From the NCBI RefSeq assembly GCF_052065415.1, contig NZ_JBQHUB010000008.1, positions 19,031 to 83,030 of the forward strand: a DNA stretch of 64,000 nt. The letters are read 5' to 3'. Both the position numbers and the translations under genes were made by a program. Under the pieces are notes generated by a model. That model worked only from the letters and a program-made list of their open reading frames with translations. It ran no database searches and was not told the DNA's origin. This DNA is from Pseudoflavonifractor_A sp022772585. GTDB taxonomy: Bacteria > Bacillota > Clostridia > Oscillospirales > Oscillospiraceae. Each line of letters opens with the position of its first letter. The first letter of the stretch is position 1. Positions 48,322 to 56,604 of the stretch are shown in pieces.

Positions 48322-49674
48322 TTAACCGATGTTGGCGTTGCTGGCGGTGACGAACTCGTCAGCCTTGGCCTGGATGTCCTCGCCGGAGATCAGGATCTTC
48401 TGGAGCATATTCCACCAGTTGGTGCGCTGCTCGGTCCAGCCGGGAGTGACGTTATAGTAATCGCCCAGGTAGGGCATCAGGGTCAGGAACTCAGTGGCAT
48501 TGGCCTCCTGCTCGGTGCCGGCGTAGACATTGCCCTGAGAAGCGCGCACGGGGAAGAAGCCGGTCAGGCGGACGCTCTCGACGCCCTGGGTCTCATCGTC
48601 GCAGACCCACTTGATGAAGGTCTTGGCGGCGTCGATCTTGGCCTGGTCGCCGTTGTCGAACACGCCGAAGCCCCAGATACCGCCGCACAGCTCAGGCTTG
48701 CCGTCGTCAGAGGGGAAAGCCATGGCAAAGGGAGTGAACTGGACCTGGCTGGCGTACTGCGCCTTGTTGGAGGCGTTCCAGCAGAAGGTCACAGCAGCGG
48801 TGCCGTTGGAGAAGGCCTGCAGCTCGTCAGAAGCCACGAAGCTGGCGTTGGCGTTCAGGGCGCCGGAATCCACCATGCTCTTGATGAGCTCCAGGGCCCT
48901 CACGTTCTCGGTGGAGTTGACGGTGTAAGCGGTGTGGTCAGCGTTGGTGTAGGTGCCGGAATACAGGTTGGTGACGAGAGCGCGGGTGCCCTGGTCGCCG
49001 CCCTGGCCGCCGCAGTAGACGATGCCGGGCACAGCAACCAGACCGGAATCACGGACAGCCTCCATGGCCTTCACGAAGTTATCGGTGGTCCAGGTGCGGG
49101 TCTCCTCGTCGATGTACTGCAGAGCGCCGGCCTGATCAAAGACCTCATAGTTGATGGCCATGCAGTGGGTGGTCATGCACAGGGGGTACTCATAGTACTT
49201 GCCGTCCAACTGGCAGGCCGCGGCAACAGCCTCGCTGTTGGCCTTGATGTCGTCCCCGGACTCGGCCCACAGGTCGGACAGGTCCACCATCAGGTTATTG
49301 GCGCCCCAGTTGGTGACCAGGCGCTCAGGACCTTCCAGAATGATGTCGGGAGCGGAGCCGCCCTGGATGGCGGCAGTCACGGCGGTATCACCGTTCTGAT
49401 AGTCCAGGTACTCCACGTTCACCTTGATGTTGGGATAGACCTCGTTGAACTTGGCGACGACCTCTTCGGCCTTGGCGTTCTCGCCGCCCCAGCTGCCGAC
49501 CGGGTAAGTCCACAGCTCGATGGTGACGTCTTCGGCGCCGGCGGGAGTGCTGGCGGCGGGGGCGCCGGTCTCGGGGGCCTTGCTCTCGGTGGCGGTGCCG
49601 CCGCCGCAGGCGGCCAGGCTGAGGGTCATACCGGCGGCCAGGGCAAGGGAAAGGATTCTGTTCCATTTCTTCAT
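48322..49674 (-). CDS. CUT1 ABC transporter sugar-binding lipoprotein (sialic acid/amino-sugar candidate)
   Basis: 450 residues. Signal peptide with lipobox LSLAACGGG (Cys near 23), Ser/Ala/Pro tether, then a cluster-B-type extracellular solute-binding fold: TIELWTYPVGSWGGENAKAE, GGSAPDIILEGPERLVTNWG. Substrate inferred from neighbours nanA, AGE epimerase, nagA and nagB: N-acetylneuraminate or ManNAc. First gene of the transporter-nanA-nagB-nagA unit. Confidence 0.9.
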   Translation of the reverse strand: MKKWNRILSLALAAGMTLSLAACGGGTATESKAPETGAPAASTPAGAEDVTIELWTYPVGSWGGENAKAEEVVAKFNEVYPNIKVNVEYLDYQNGDTAVTAAIQGGSAPDIILEGPERLVTNWGANNLMVDLSDLWAESGDDIKANSEAVAAACQLDGKYYEYPLCMTTHCMAINYEVFDQAGALQYIDEETRTWTTDNFVKAMEAVRDSGLVAVPGIVYCGGQGGDQGTRALVTNLYSGTYTNADHTAYTVNSTENVRALELIKSMVDSGALNANASFVASDELQAFSNGTAAVTFCWNASNKAQYASQVQFTPFAMAFPSDDGKPELCGGIWGFGVFDNGDQAKIDAAKTFIKWVCDDETQGVESVRLTGFFPVRASQGNVYAGTEQEANATEFLTLMPYLGDYYNVTPGWTEQRTNWWNMLQKILISGEDIQAKADEFVTASNANIG

Positions 49675-49736
49675 ATGCTCGTTTCCTCCTCATTTTTGAT
49701 AATTTTCGCTTTCGGGCGGAAATACCCGTTGTGAAG

Positions 49737-49765
49737 ATTGTACAAGCAGAAACAGTATTTGTCAA
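49737..49765 (-). promoter_or_regulatory. Promoter of the amino-sugar transporter/catabolic operon
   Basis: Consensus TTGACA (49760-49765), 17-bp spacer, TACAAT (49737-49742). Confidence 0.9.
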
Positions 49766-49772
49766 TAGCCTG

Positions 49773-49793
49773 AATGAAAAAATTTTTCTCATT
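49773..49793. promoter_or_regulatory. Candidate RpiR-type operator upstream of the transporter promoter
   Basis: Near-palindrome with AATGA/TCATT ends around an A5T5 core, eight bases upstream of the -35. RpiR regulators commonly bind GAAA/TTTC palindromes. Confidence 0.4.
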
Positions 49794-49864
49794 TTGTCAA
49801 ATTGCAATTTATTTTCATTCTTCGACCGATCCTCTCAGGCTGTCTCCGCTCCATTCCAAAAAAA

Positions 49865-50716
49865 TCACAGATGCTTGTCGGAAAGCGCCAGCGCGATCCG
49901 TTCCTGAATCTTCTGTACCTTGTCCCCCTGCAGCAGGCACAGTTCCTGGTTCAGCGCATCCAGCAGGAAGAGCTGCGCCATGCGGGCCGCCACCGTTCCC
50001 AATTGGAGCGGTCCCTCTTTGGAGCCGCACTGGAGCACAATATCCGCGTAGACCGCAGCGGGAGATTTGGGAAAGCGGGTCACCAGCACCACGCCGGCCC
50101 CCCGTTCCTTTGCCCGCTTCAGCGTTTCCACCACGTCCCGGGTGGCTCCGGAGTAGGAGAAATAGAGTATGGCGTCCCGCTCGGTAAGCTGCGCGGTGGC
50201 AATGGCCTGCATATGGGCATCGGAAACCGGGAAAAAGTTTGGACAAGTGTTCGAAAAGAGATGAGCCGCCTCCTGGGCCATGATCATGGAGCCGCCCTGC
50301 CCCATGCACAGTACCTTGCCGGATCCATGGAGCAGCTTGGCCGCCCGGGCCATGGTCTTAGGCCGGATCAGCTTCCTGGTCTGGGCAATGGCGGCTATAT
50401 CCGCGTCATAGAGCGTCTGATAGGGTCCATCCTCCCCATGCGGAGCCTCTCCCTCCCGGTCGGGCTCGCCCGGGCCCGATCCGGCGGTGGAGTTGGCCAC
50501 CGCCAGCTTGAAGGCGCTGTACCCTTTGTAGCCCATACGCCGGCAGAAGCGGGAGATCGTGGCCTCCGCCACACCGCATTCCTCTGCCAGCTCGGAGATG
50601 GACATGAACTGTGTCTGCTTCTCATGGCCGACCACATAGTCGGCCACTTTCTTTTCCGCGCCGGTCAGCTGATAGTATTCATTGTCCAGACGCGCGAACA
50701 CATTGCCCTGCGACAT
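49865..50716 (-). CDS. MurR/RpiR family transcriptional regulator (NanR-like)
   Basis: 283 residues. N-terminal HTH_6 domain (ISELAEECGVAEATISRFCR, about 38-57) and C-terminal SIS sugar-phosphate domain (about 125-260: GSGKVLCMGQGGSMIMAQEA, ILYFSYSGATRDVVE). Located between the epimerase gene and the transporter operon, it probably senses ManNAc-6-P or GlcNAc-6-P and controls this locus. Confidence 0.92.
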   Translation of the reverse strand: MSQGNVFARLDNEYYQLTGAEKKVADYVVGHEKQTQFMSISELAEECGVAEATISRFCRRMGYKGYSAFKLAVANSTAGSGPGEPDREGEAPHGEDGPYQTLYDADIAAIAQTRKLIRPKTMARAAKLLHGSGKVLCMGQGGSMIMAQEAAHLFSNTCPNFFPVSDAHMQAIATAQLTERDAILYFSYSGATRDVVETLKRAKERGAGVVLVTRFPKSPAAVYADIVLQCGSKEGPLQLGTVAARMAQLFLLDALNQELCLLQGDKVQKIQERIALALSDKHL

Positions 50717-50755
50717 GCCGGATGATCACTTCCTTCCCGCTCCTGTTCCGTCTTT

Positions 50756-51973
50756 TTATTCCGCCAGCATCTGGCCCAGCATCTGGTCCACCATGGAGAG
50801 CATCCGGGGCAGATGGAAGGGGCCCTTGAAGGTGCTGCCCTTGGTGGAAGGCATGGTGGGCAGGCCGTCCCGGCGGAGATAGCCGTACCACTCGCCGTAC
50901 TCCCGGTCGGAGAAGTGGACCTTGCAGTAGTCCAGAGTCTTCTCAAACCAGTCCAGATACTTCTCGTCTCCGGTATCCCGGAAGAGCATCAGGGAGGCGA
51001 TGAGGATCTCGTCATGAGGCCACCACAGCTTCATGTCGTGCTCGTAGGCCTCGGGGGGCTTGCCCAGGCAGTCGGTAAAGTAGAGCAGTCCTCCGTACTC
51101 CTTGTCCCAACCGGCCTCGATGGCCCAGTCGAAGATCTGGGCGGCCTTCTTCACCAGCTCCTTGTCGCCGGTACGCTGGGCATGCTCCAACAGGAACCAG
51201 ACGCCCTCGATGTCGTGGCCCGGGTTCACGATGCGGCCCTCGGTGTAGTTCAGGCGGGCGGTGCCGTCCTCGGCCACATTCTCCAGCACACACTTGAGCT
51301 CAGGGTGCACATGATAGCGGAAGATCTCGTCCACACACTGGTTGGCCCGCTCCTCATAGAGAGCCTTGCGCTCGGGATCCACACGCAGCATCACGCCGGT
51401 GACGTTGAGGATGATCATGGGGATGCCAAAGGCCCGGCCGGTACGGGTCTCGGGGATGGTCTTGGGGCCCAGACCGGTGGGATCGGCCATGCCGTGGTTC
51501 AGGTCCCAGTACAGGTCGTAAGCCCGGCGGGCCCGCTCCAGGTTCTCCTTCTCACCGGTAACGCCGTAGTACTCGGCGTTGGCCAGGGCGTAGAACGCCT
51601 CGGAGAAGCAGTAGCGGCGCTGGCGCAGGGGCTGGCCGTCCTCCGTCACGGTGAAGTACATCCGGCCGCCGGCGCTGTGGTTGATGCAGTGGGCCTCCAG
51701 GAAATCGATGCAGCTCTTGGAAGCGGCCAGCCACTCCTCCTTCACACCGTAGAGGTGGCACAGGTAGGAGAAGATCCAGCCGCAGCGGCCCTGCATCCAC
51801 ACGCTCTTGTCGGTGGAGTAGATCTCGCCCTTCCGGTCCAGACAGGTGTACACGCCGCCGTGCTCATGATCCATGCCGTTCTTCAGCCAGAAATTGATGC
51901 AGATGTCCAGCTCCTCGCTGATCCAGTCCTTGTGAGCCTGCAGGCGCGCTCTCATTGCAGTATCCATTTTCAT
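50756..51973 (-). CDS. AGE family epimerase (N-acylglucosamine 2-epimerase)
   Basis: 405 residues of the (alpha/alpha)6 barrel AGE family: WMQGRCGWIFSYLCHLYG, RRYCFSEAFYALANAEY, NPGHDIEGVWFLLEHA, KLWWPHDEILIASLM. Such enzymes interconvert ManNAc and GlcNAc, linking NanA to a GlcNAc kinase and NagA. Cellobiose epimerases share the fold; the context supports ManNAc. The rpiR gene follows after 39 bp. Confidence 0.9.
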   Translation of the reverse strand: MKMDTAMRARLQAHKDWISEELDICINFWLKNGMDHEHGGVYTCLDRKGEIYSTDKSVWMQGRCGWIFSYLCHLYGVKEEWLAASKSCIDFLEAHCINHSAGGRMYFTVTEDGQPLRQRRYCFSEAFYALANAEYYGVTGEKENLERARRAYDLYWDLNHGMADPTGLGPKTIPETRTGRAFGIPMIILNVTGVMLRVDPERKALYEERANQCVDEIFRYHVHPELKCVLENVAEDGTARLNYTEGRIVNPGHDIEGVWFLLEHAQRTGDKELVKKAAQIFDWAIEAGWDKEYGGLLYFTDCLGKPPEAYEHDMKLWWPHDEILIASLMLFRDTGDEKYLDWFEKTLDYCKVHFSDREYGEWYGYLRRDGLPTMPSTKGSTFKGPFHLPRMLSMVDQMLGQMLAE

Positions 51974-52049
51974 TCCGCCTTCCTTTTATACGCATGATGT
52001 AAAATGGTAAACCGGTCGTCTGACGATACGGGCTTTCCGTACCGTCTCT

Positions 52050-52079
52050 ATCATACCTTTGGAAGTAAGTTTCAGTCAA
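52050..52079 (-). promoter_or_regulatory. Promoter of the AGE epimerase-rpiR unit
   Basis: TTGACT (52074-52079), 18-bp spacer, TATGAT (52050-52055), inside the 244-bp divergent region shared with the ROK-like kinase gene. Confidence 0.8.
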
Positions 52080-52120
52080 TAGATTTTTTGAAATTATTTT
52101 TTACTTTTTCCCAAAAATCT

Positions 52121-52153
52121 CTTGACAGATTGAAAAAAACTGATAGCCTATAA
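52121..52153 (+). promoter_or_regulatory. Possible promoter of the ROK-like kinase gene
   Basis: Consensus TTGACA at 52122-52127 and TATAAG at 52149-52154, but with a 21-bp spacer; an alternative -10 closer by is weak. The long spacing hints at activator dependence. Confidence 0.4.
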
Positions 52154-52217
52154 GTGGACAAATTTGATCAGGAGATCAAAAATCCAGTCTGTGACCTGAA
52201 CAAGGAGGAGGATTCCA

Positions 52218-53594
52218 ATGAAACATCTTGGTATCGAGGTTTCTGTGCAAAATCTCCCGGAGCTGGACCCCAACTACATCCCGCTCTTTCCCTTTTACCA
52301 GTCCTTCCTGAAGGACGCGGAAAAGCCCCTGGACATCGCGGTGGAGCGTGCCGGCGGCCAGGTCGCCGTCTACCACACCAAGATCCACGGCACGCCTGAC
52401 ATGGCCGAGGCCGACCGCTACTATGTGGAGCGCATCATCAAGACCATGCTGTGGCTGTATGGCGGCTTCAAGGTCTACATCAGCGGCGATGACGCCATCT
52501 GTGACGATATGCGGAAGCTCTACTGTGCCGGCGGCCAGCAGGAATTTGACTGGGACTACATGGCCAACGTGTTCGAGCATCCCTTCGAGATCGTATCCTG
52601 CGACGCCGTTCCCGCGGAGAAGGGCGACCCCAAGGCCATCGGCCGCCATCTGGAGGGCTGCCGCATCGGCTTTGACGCCGGCGGAAGCGACCGCAAGGTG
52701 TCCGCCGTCATCGACGGTGAGCCCGTGTTCTCCGAAGAGGTGGTCTGGTTCCCCAAGACCAACTCCGATCCCGATTACCACTACGACGGCATCGTGGCTG
52801 CCCTCAAGTCCGCCGCCGCCCATATGCCCCGGGTGGACGCGGTGGGCGTGTCCTCCGCCGGCGTGTACATCAACAACCGCACCATGAACGCCTCCCTGTT
52901 CCTGAAGGTGCCCAAGGATCTCTTTGACGCCAAGGTCAAGGACATCTACATCCGCGCCATCACCGATACCTTCGGCAACGTGCCCTACGCCGTGTGCAAC
53001 GACGGCGACGTGTCCGCTCTGGCCGGCGCCATGAACCTGGGCGAGAACAACGTGCTGGGCATCGCCATGGGCACCAGCGAGGCCGTTGGCTATGTGGACA
53101 GCGAGGGCCGCATCACCGGCTGGCTCAACGAGCTGGCCTTCGTACCTGTGGACGCCGCCCCCACCGCCATGCGGGACGAGTGGTCCGGCGATATCGGCTG
53201 CGGCGTGAAGTATTTCTCCCAGGACTCCGTCATCAAGCTGGCCCCCGCCGCCGGCATCGAGCTGGATGAGTCCCTCTCCCCCGCCGAGAAGCTGAAGGTG
53301 GTCCAGGGCCTGATGGCCCAGGACGACGACCGCGCCGCCGCTATCTACCGCTCCATCGGCGTCTATCTGGGCCACGCCCTGCGCCTGTACTATCATTTCT
53401 ACGGCTTCAAGCACATTCTGCTGCTGGGCCGCGTCATGTCCGGCAAGGGCGGCGACATCATCCTGGCCGAGGCCAAGCGGGTCCTGGCCGAGGAGTATCC
53501 CGATGTGGCCGCCAAGATCAACCCCACCCTGCCCGACGAGAAGTCCCGCCGCGTGGGCCAGTCCGTGGCCGCCGCTTCCCTGCCCGAGTTCTAA
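52218..53594 (+). CDS. ROK/ASKHA-type sugar kinase with unusual N-terminal domain
   Basis: 458 residues. From about 150 an actin-like ATPase core: GFDAGGSDRKVSAVI (phosphate 1), VGVSSAGVYINN, YAVCNDGDVSALAGAM (catalytic Asp region), LGIAMGTSEAVGYV (phosphate 2). The first 150 residues match no domain I know. The cysteine zinc motif of classical ROK repressors/kinases (CGxxGC) is absent. Divergent from AGE/rpiR and without another hexose-amine kinase nearby, it is the best candidate for phosphorylating ManNAc or GlcNAc (inference). Confidence 0.75.
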   Translation: MKHLGIEVSVQNLPELDPNYIPLFPFYQSFLKDAEKPLDIAVERAGGQVAVYHTKIHGTPDMAEADRYYVERIIKTMLWLYGGFKVYISGDDAICDDMRKLYCAGGQQEFDWDYMANVFEHPFEIVSCDAVPAEKGDPKAIGRHLEGCRIGFDAGGSDRKVSAVIDGEPVFSEEVVWFPKTNSDPDYHYDGIVAALKSAAAHMPRVDAVGVSSAGVYINNRTMNASLFLKVPKDLFDAKVKDIYIRAITDTFGNVPYAVCNDGDVSALAGAMNLGENNVLGIAMGTSEAVGYVDSEGRITGWLNELAFVPVDAAPTAMRDEWSGDIGCGVKYFSQDSVIKLAPAAGIELDESLSPAEKLKVVQGLMAQDDDRAAAIYRSIGVYLGHALRLYYHFYGFKHILLLGRVMSGKGGDIILAEAKRVLAEEYPDVAAKINPTLPDEKSRRVGQSVAAASLPEF

Positions 53595-53615
53595 GCGATA
53601 CGCCCCAAAACGCCG

Positions 53616-53654
53616 CGAGGCACGGTCCCGGATGGGACCGTGCCTCGTTTTTTT
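53616..53654 (+). terminator. Terminator after the ROK-like kinase gene
   Basis: A 14-bp perfect stem (53616-53629 with 53634-53647) and seven T. Four T on the opposite strand may also stop yesL transcripts. Confidence 0.93.
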
Positions 53655-53675
53655 GATCCGTTACTTCGGCGCCCC

Positions 53676-54335
53676 TCAGCGCAGATACCAGGGCCTGTCC
53701 TCTCCTTCTTCCATCCCGCCCTCGGGAGGGGTATAGCGCCGGAACACCCGCTCCAGCGGCAGGGAGCACACCAGTCCCGTCAGGGCCGGCATGAACAGGA
53801 CGGGAAACAGGAATACCGCCGACACAAAAATGGACGCCGCCAGAATGACCGCCAGCAGCATGGTCACAGGCAGATGGCGCAGCGCCAGCTGGAATGCCGT
53901 CAGGAAAAGCCGCTTCGTCCCAAAGGAAAACCGAGACAGCAGCGGGAACAGGTAGCCCAGCGTCCCCAGCAGCAGCAGTACCACCACTCCATAGATCACC
54001 AGCATCAGCCGCCCGGCGGTACTGCCGGTACAGGCTGCCTGCCAGAGCACCTGTACCCCCTCCCAGGCTGCCGACGCCACCAGGGCACAGACGAGACTGG
54101 CCAGCGCCCCCACCTTGAAATTGGCCCGGAAGCTCTCCAGAAAATTCTTGAACGGGTAAGGCTCTTTCCGGCGGATACACTTGACCAGCACGTAGTACAG
54201 TGCGGCAGTGGCCGGCCCGATGGTGAAAACCGGGATGCACAGCACCGCCCAGATCAGGCTGAGCATGAACAGATTGAACAGCAGGTCTATGGTCTGAAAG
54301 AACCCGTTCTGGGGATTGAAGATCTGATTCCACAC
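53676..54335 (-). CDS. YesL/DUF624 family membrane protein
   Basis: 219 residues, about five membrane segments. WNQIFNPQNGFFQTIDLLFN and LFMLSLIWAVLCIPVFTIGPA are the DUF624 signature. Family members sit beside carbohydrate transporters and AGE/glycosidase genes; the role is unknown. Start is the GTG at 54335, nine bases after GGGAGG. It ends facing the ROK-like gene. Confidence 0.88.
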   Translation of the reverse strand: MWNQIFNPQNGFFQTIDLLFNLFMLSLIWAVLCIPVFTIGPATAALYYVLVKCIRRKEPYPFKNFLESFRANFKVGALASLVCALVASAAWEGVQVLWQAACTGSTAGRLMLVIYGVVVLLLLGTLGYLFPLLSRFSFGTKRLFLTAFQLALRHLPVTMLLAVILAASIFVSAVFLFPVLFMPALTGLVCSLPLERVFRRYTPPEGGMEEGEDRPWYLR

Positions 54336-54424
54336 GGCGGACAGCCTCCCTCGGTGTGCTTGCGGAAATCGGAGCACTTTTGCCGGAAAGGACTCCGACG
54401 GTCAGACTCCGGTCCCCTGTCCGT

Positions 54425-54453
54425 ATTGTACCCTATTTCCCCCGGAACGTCAA
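54425..54453 (-). promoter_or_regulatory. Promoter of the yesL-type gene
   Basis: TTGACG (54448-54453), 17-bp spacer, TACAAT (54425-54430). The -35 lies inside the arm of a 13-bp inverted repeat (54450-54462 with 54471-54483). The rest of the 366-bp gap up to the NadM-like gene is AT-rich and shows no gene. Confidence 0.7.
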
Positions 54454-54483
54454 ACGCCGCGGAGCATGCCCCGCGGCGTTTGA
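54450..54483. repeat. 13-bp inverted repeat overlapping the yesL-type promoter
   Basis: TCAAACGCCGCGG pairs perfectly with CCGCGGCGTTTGA around eight bases. No T tail on either side, so not a normal terminator; possible operator or cruciform. Confidence 0.6.
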
Positions 54484-54701
54484 ATTCGCCTCTTCCCTCA
54501 CATCCACTAAGACGGAGTCGCTTTTTTTCAAAAGCACAAGTCATTATATCTTTATAAGAATCAAATGTCAACCGCCCACTTCCGCTCTTTCATGTGTATT
54601 TTTATTTGCTTTTTCTATATACTTATTTTCCCCTTCCCTTTTTCTGTCGAATTGAGTAAGATAAAAGTTACGGATCTTATCAGAGAGGACGCGGCAGAGT
54701 T

Positions 54702-55265
54702 ATGAGGGACAAGCTGGGGATCATTACCGGGCGCTTTCAGGGGCTCCATCTGGGCCATATGGAATACTTGCTGGCGGGTGCCGAACGGTGCGGGCACCTG
54801 ATCGTGGGCGTGACCAATTCCGCCCCCTGGGAGGAGGCTCCGGCCGAGCTCCAGGGCATGGCACGGGTAAAGCAGTCTTCCAATCCCTTCACCTTTTACG
54901 AGCGGATGGTGATGCTGCGGGACAGCCTGACCGAGGCCGGCCTGCCCCGGGAGAGCTTTGATATCGTCCCCTTCCCCATCGAACATCCCGAGCGCATCCT
55001 CAATTTTGTGCCCAGGGATGCCGTATGCTATGTGACCATCTACGACCAGTGGGGGGAGCACAAGCGCCAGGTCCTGTCGGACCTGGGCTTCCGTACCGAA
55101 GTCATGTGGGTGCGGGATGACAGTCAGCGGCTCACCAGTGGGACTGAGGTCCGCCGGCTCATGGCCCAGGGACTGCCCTGGGAGCATCTGGTGCCCCCCG
55201 CCGCCCGGCGCTTCATCCGGGAGCAGGGGCTGGACGCCCGGCTCCGGGCCGCTTTTTCCAAATAA
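54702..55265 (+). CDS. NadM-like nicotinamide-nucleotide adenylyltransferase / nucleotidyltransferase
   Basis: 187 residues of the HxGH nucleotidyltransferase superfamily: IITGRFQGLHLGHMEYLLAG at the N terminus and the C-terminal RLTSGTEVRRLMAQG (ISxTxxR motif). The GRFQ start fits NadM (NMN adenylyltransferase) rather than NadD. Substrate is not proven by sequence alone. Monocistronic, followed by a strong terminator. No clear promoter was found. Confidence 0.8.
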   Translation: MRDKLGIITGRFQGLHLGHMEYLLAGAERCGHLIVGVTNSAPWEEAPAELQGMARVKQSSNPFTFYERMVMLRDSLTEAGLPRESFDIVPFPIEHPERILNFVPRDAVCYVTIYDQWGEHKRQVLSDLGFRTEVMWVRDDSQRLTSGTEVRRLMAQGLPWEHLVPPAARRFIREQGLDARLRAAFSK

Positions 55266-55272
55266 CGATCAA

Positions 55273-55312
55273 CGCCCCGGGGACTGAGTTTGCGTCCCCG
55301 GGGCGCTTTTTT
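55273..55312 (+). terminator. Terminator after the NadM-like gene
   Basis: CGCCCCGGGGAC (55273-55284) pairs with GTCCCCGGGGCG (55294-55305), followed by CTTTTTTG. Confidence 0.9.
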
Positions 55313-55326
55313 GCAACGCTCTCCCG

Positions 55327-56604
55327 CTACAGCGTCCGGAACACCTCTTCGGCGGCGGCAAGGGTGCGCTCCACATCGGCTTCGGTATGGGCTGCCGAGA
55401 GGAACATGGCCTCGAACTGGGCCGGAGCCAGATAGATCCCCCGCTCCAGCATACCGGCGAAGTACCGGGCGTACTTCCCCACGTCGCTGCCTTTGGCGTC
55501 CACAAAGGCAGTGACGGCGTCTGGTGTGAAGAAGGGGGCCAGCAGGCTGCCCACCTGGTTCACTGCCGCGTCCACGCCGGTCCGGGCGGCGATGGCCCGC
55601 AGGCCCTCCGCCAGGCGGGAAGCCAGGCCGTTGATGTGATCGTAGACCTCCGGGTGGTCCTTCAGGTAGCGCAGCTGGGCCAGGCCGGCGGCCATGGCCA
55701 CCGGGTTGCCGCTGAGGGTGCCCGCCTGATAGACCGGTCCGCAGGGGGCCACCTCCTCCATCAGGGCACGGCTGGCGCAGTAGGCCCCCACCGGCATGCC
55801 GCCGCCGATGATCTTGCCGAAGGTGACGATGTCGGCCCGGACGCCGAAATATGCCTGCGCGCCTCCCAGCCCCAGGCGGAAGCCGGTGATGACCTCGTCA
55901 AAGACCAGCAGGGCCCCGTATTTGTCGCACAGCGCCCGCAATCCGGGCAGAAAGGCCGGCTCCGGCCCCACCACGCCCATGTTGGCAGCCACCGGCTCCA
56001 CGATGACGCAGGCCACCTGACCGGGATTGGCCTCCAGCAGGCGCTCCACGCTGTTAAGGTCGTTGAACTGGGCGGTGAGGGTGTGCTTCACGATGTCCTC
56101 CGGTACCCCTGCCGAGCTGGGGCAGCCCCCCGCCAGGGCGGAGGAGCCGGCATTGACCAGCAGGCAGTCGCTGTGGCCATGGTAGCAGCCCTCGAACTTG
56201 ATGATCTTGTCCCGTCCGGTGGCCCCCCGGGCCAGCCGGATGGCCGACATGACCGCCTCGGTGCCCGAGTTGACCATACGGACCATCTCGATGCCCGGCA
56301 CCAGCTCCACCATGAGCTGGGCGATCTCCACCTCCCGCTGTGTGGGAGCACCGAAGCTCAGGCCGTCCTTTACCGCCCGCTCCACCGCCTCCCGGATGGC
56401 CGGGTGGTTGTGGCCCAGGATCATGGGGCCCCAGGAGCACACATAGTCCAGATACGCCCGGCCGTCCACATCCCAAAGATGGGCCCCGTCGGCCCGTGCG
56501 ATGAACCGCGGGGACAGGTTCACCGCACGGAAGGCCCGCACCGGGGAATTGACGCCGCCCGGCATCACCTTTACAGCCTGTTCAAAGAGCTCCTCCGAGG
56601 TCAT
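55327..56604 (-). CDS. hemL: Glutamate-1-semialdehyde 2,1-aminomutase
   Basis: PLP enzyme making 5-aminolevulinate in the C5 pathway. 425 residues: MPGGVNSPVRAFRAV, VNSGTEAVMSAIRLARG, CYHGHSDCLLV, VFDEVITGFR and VTFGKIIGGGMPVGAY with the PLP lysine. Last gene of the cobT-hemL operon; its ATG overlaps the hemB stop by one base. Confidence 0.97.
   Translation of the reverse strand: MTSEELFEQAVKVMPGGVNSPVRAFRAVNLSPRFIARADGAHLWDVDGRAYLDYVCSWGPMILGHNHPAIREAVERAVKDGLSFGAPTQREVEIAQLMVELVPGIEMVRMVNSGTEAVMSAIRLARGATGRDKIIKFEGCYHGHSDCLLVNAGSSALAGGCPSSAGVPEDIVKHTLTAQFNDLNSVERLLEANPGQVACVIVEPVAANMGVVGPEPAFLPGLRALCDKYGALLVFDEVITGFRLGLGGAQAYFGVRADIVTFGKIIGGGMPVGAYCASRALMEEVAPCGPVYQAGTLSGNPVAMAAGLAQLRYLKDHPEVYDHINGLASRLAEGLRAIAARTGVDAAVNQVGSLLAPFFTPDAVTAFVDAKGSDVGKYARYFAGMLERGIYLAPAQFEAMFLSAAHTEADVERTLAAAEEVFRTL

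Noticed and set aside
48253..49734. 493-codon open frame on the plus strand opposite the sugar-binding protein gene
   Set aside because: Low-complexity Gly/Val/Ala/Leu translation typical of antisense to biased codons; the lipoprotein on the other strand is clear.
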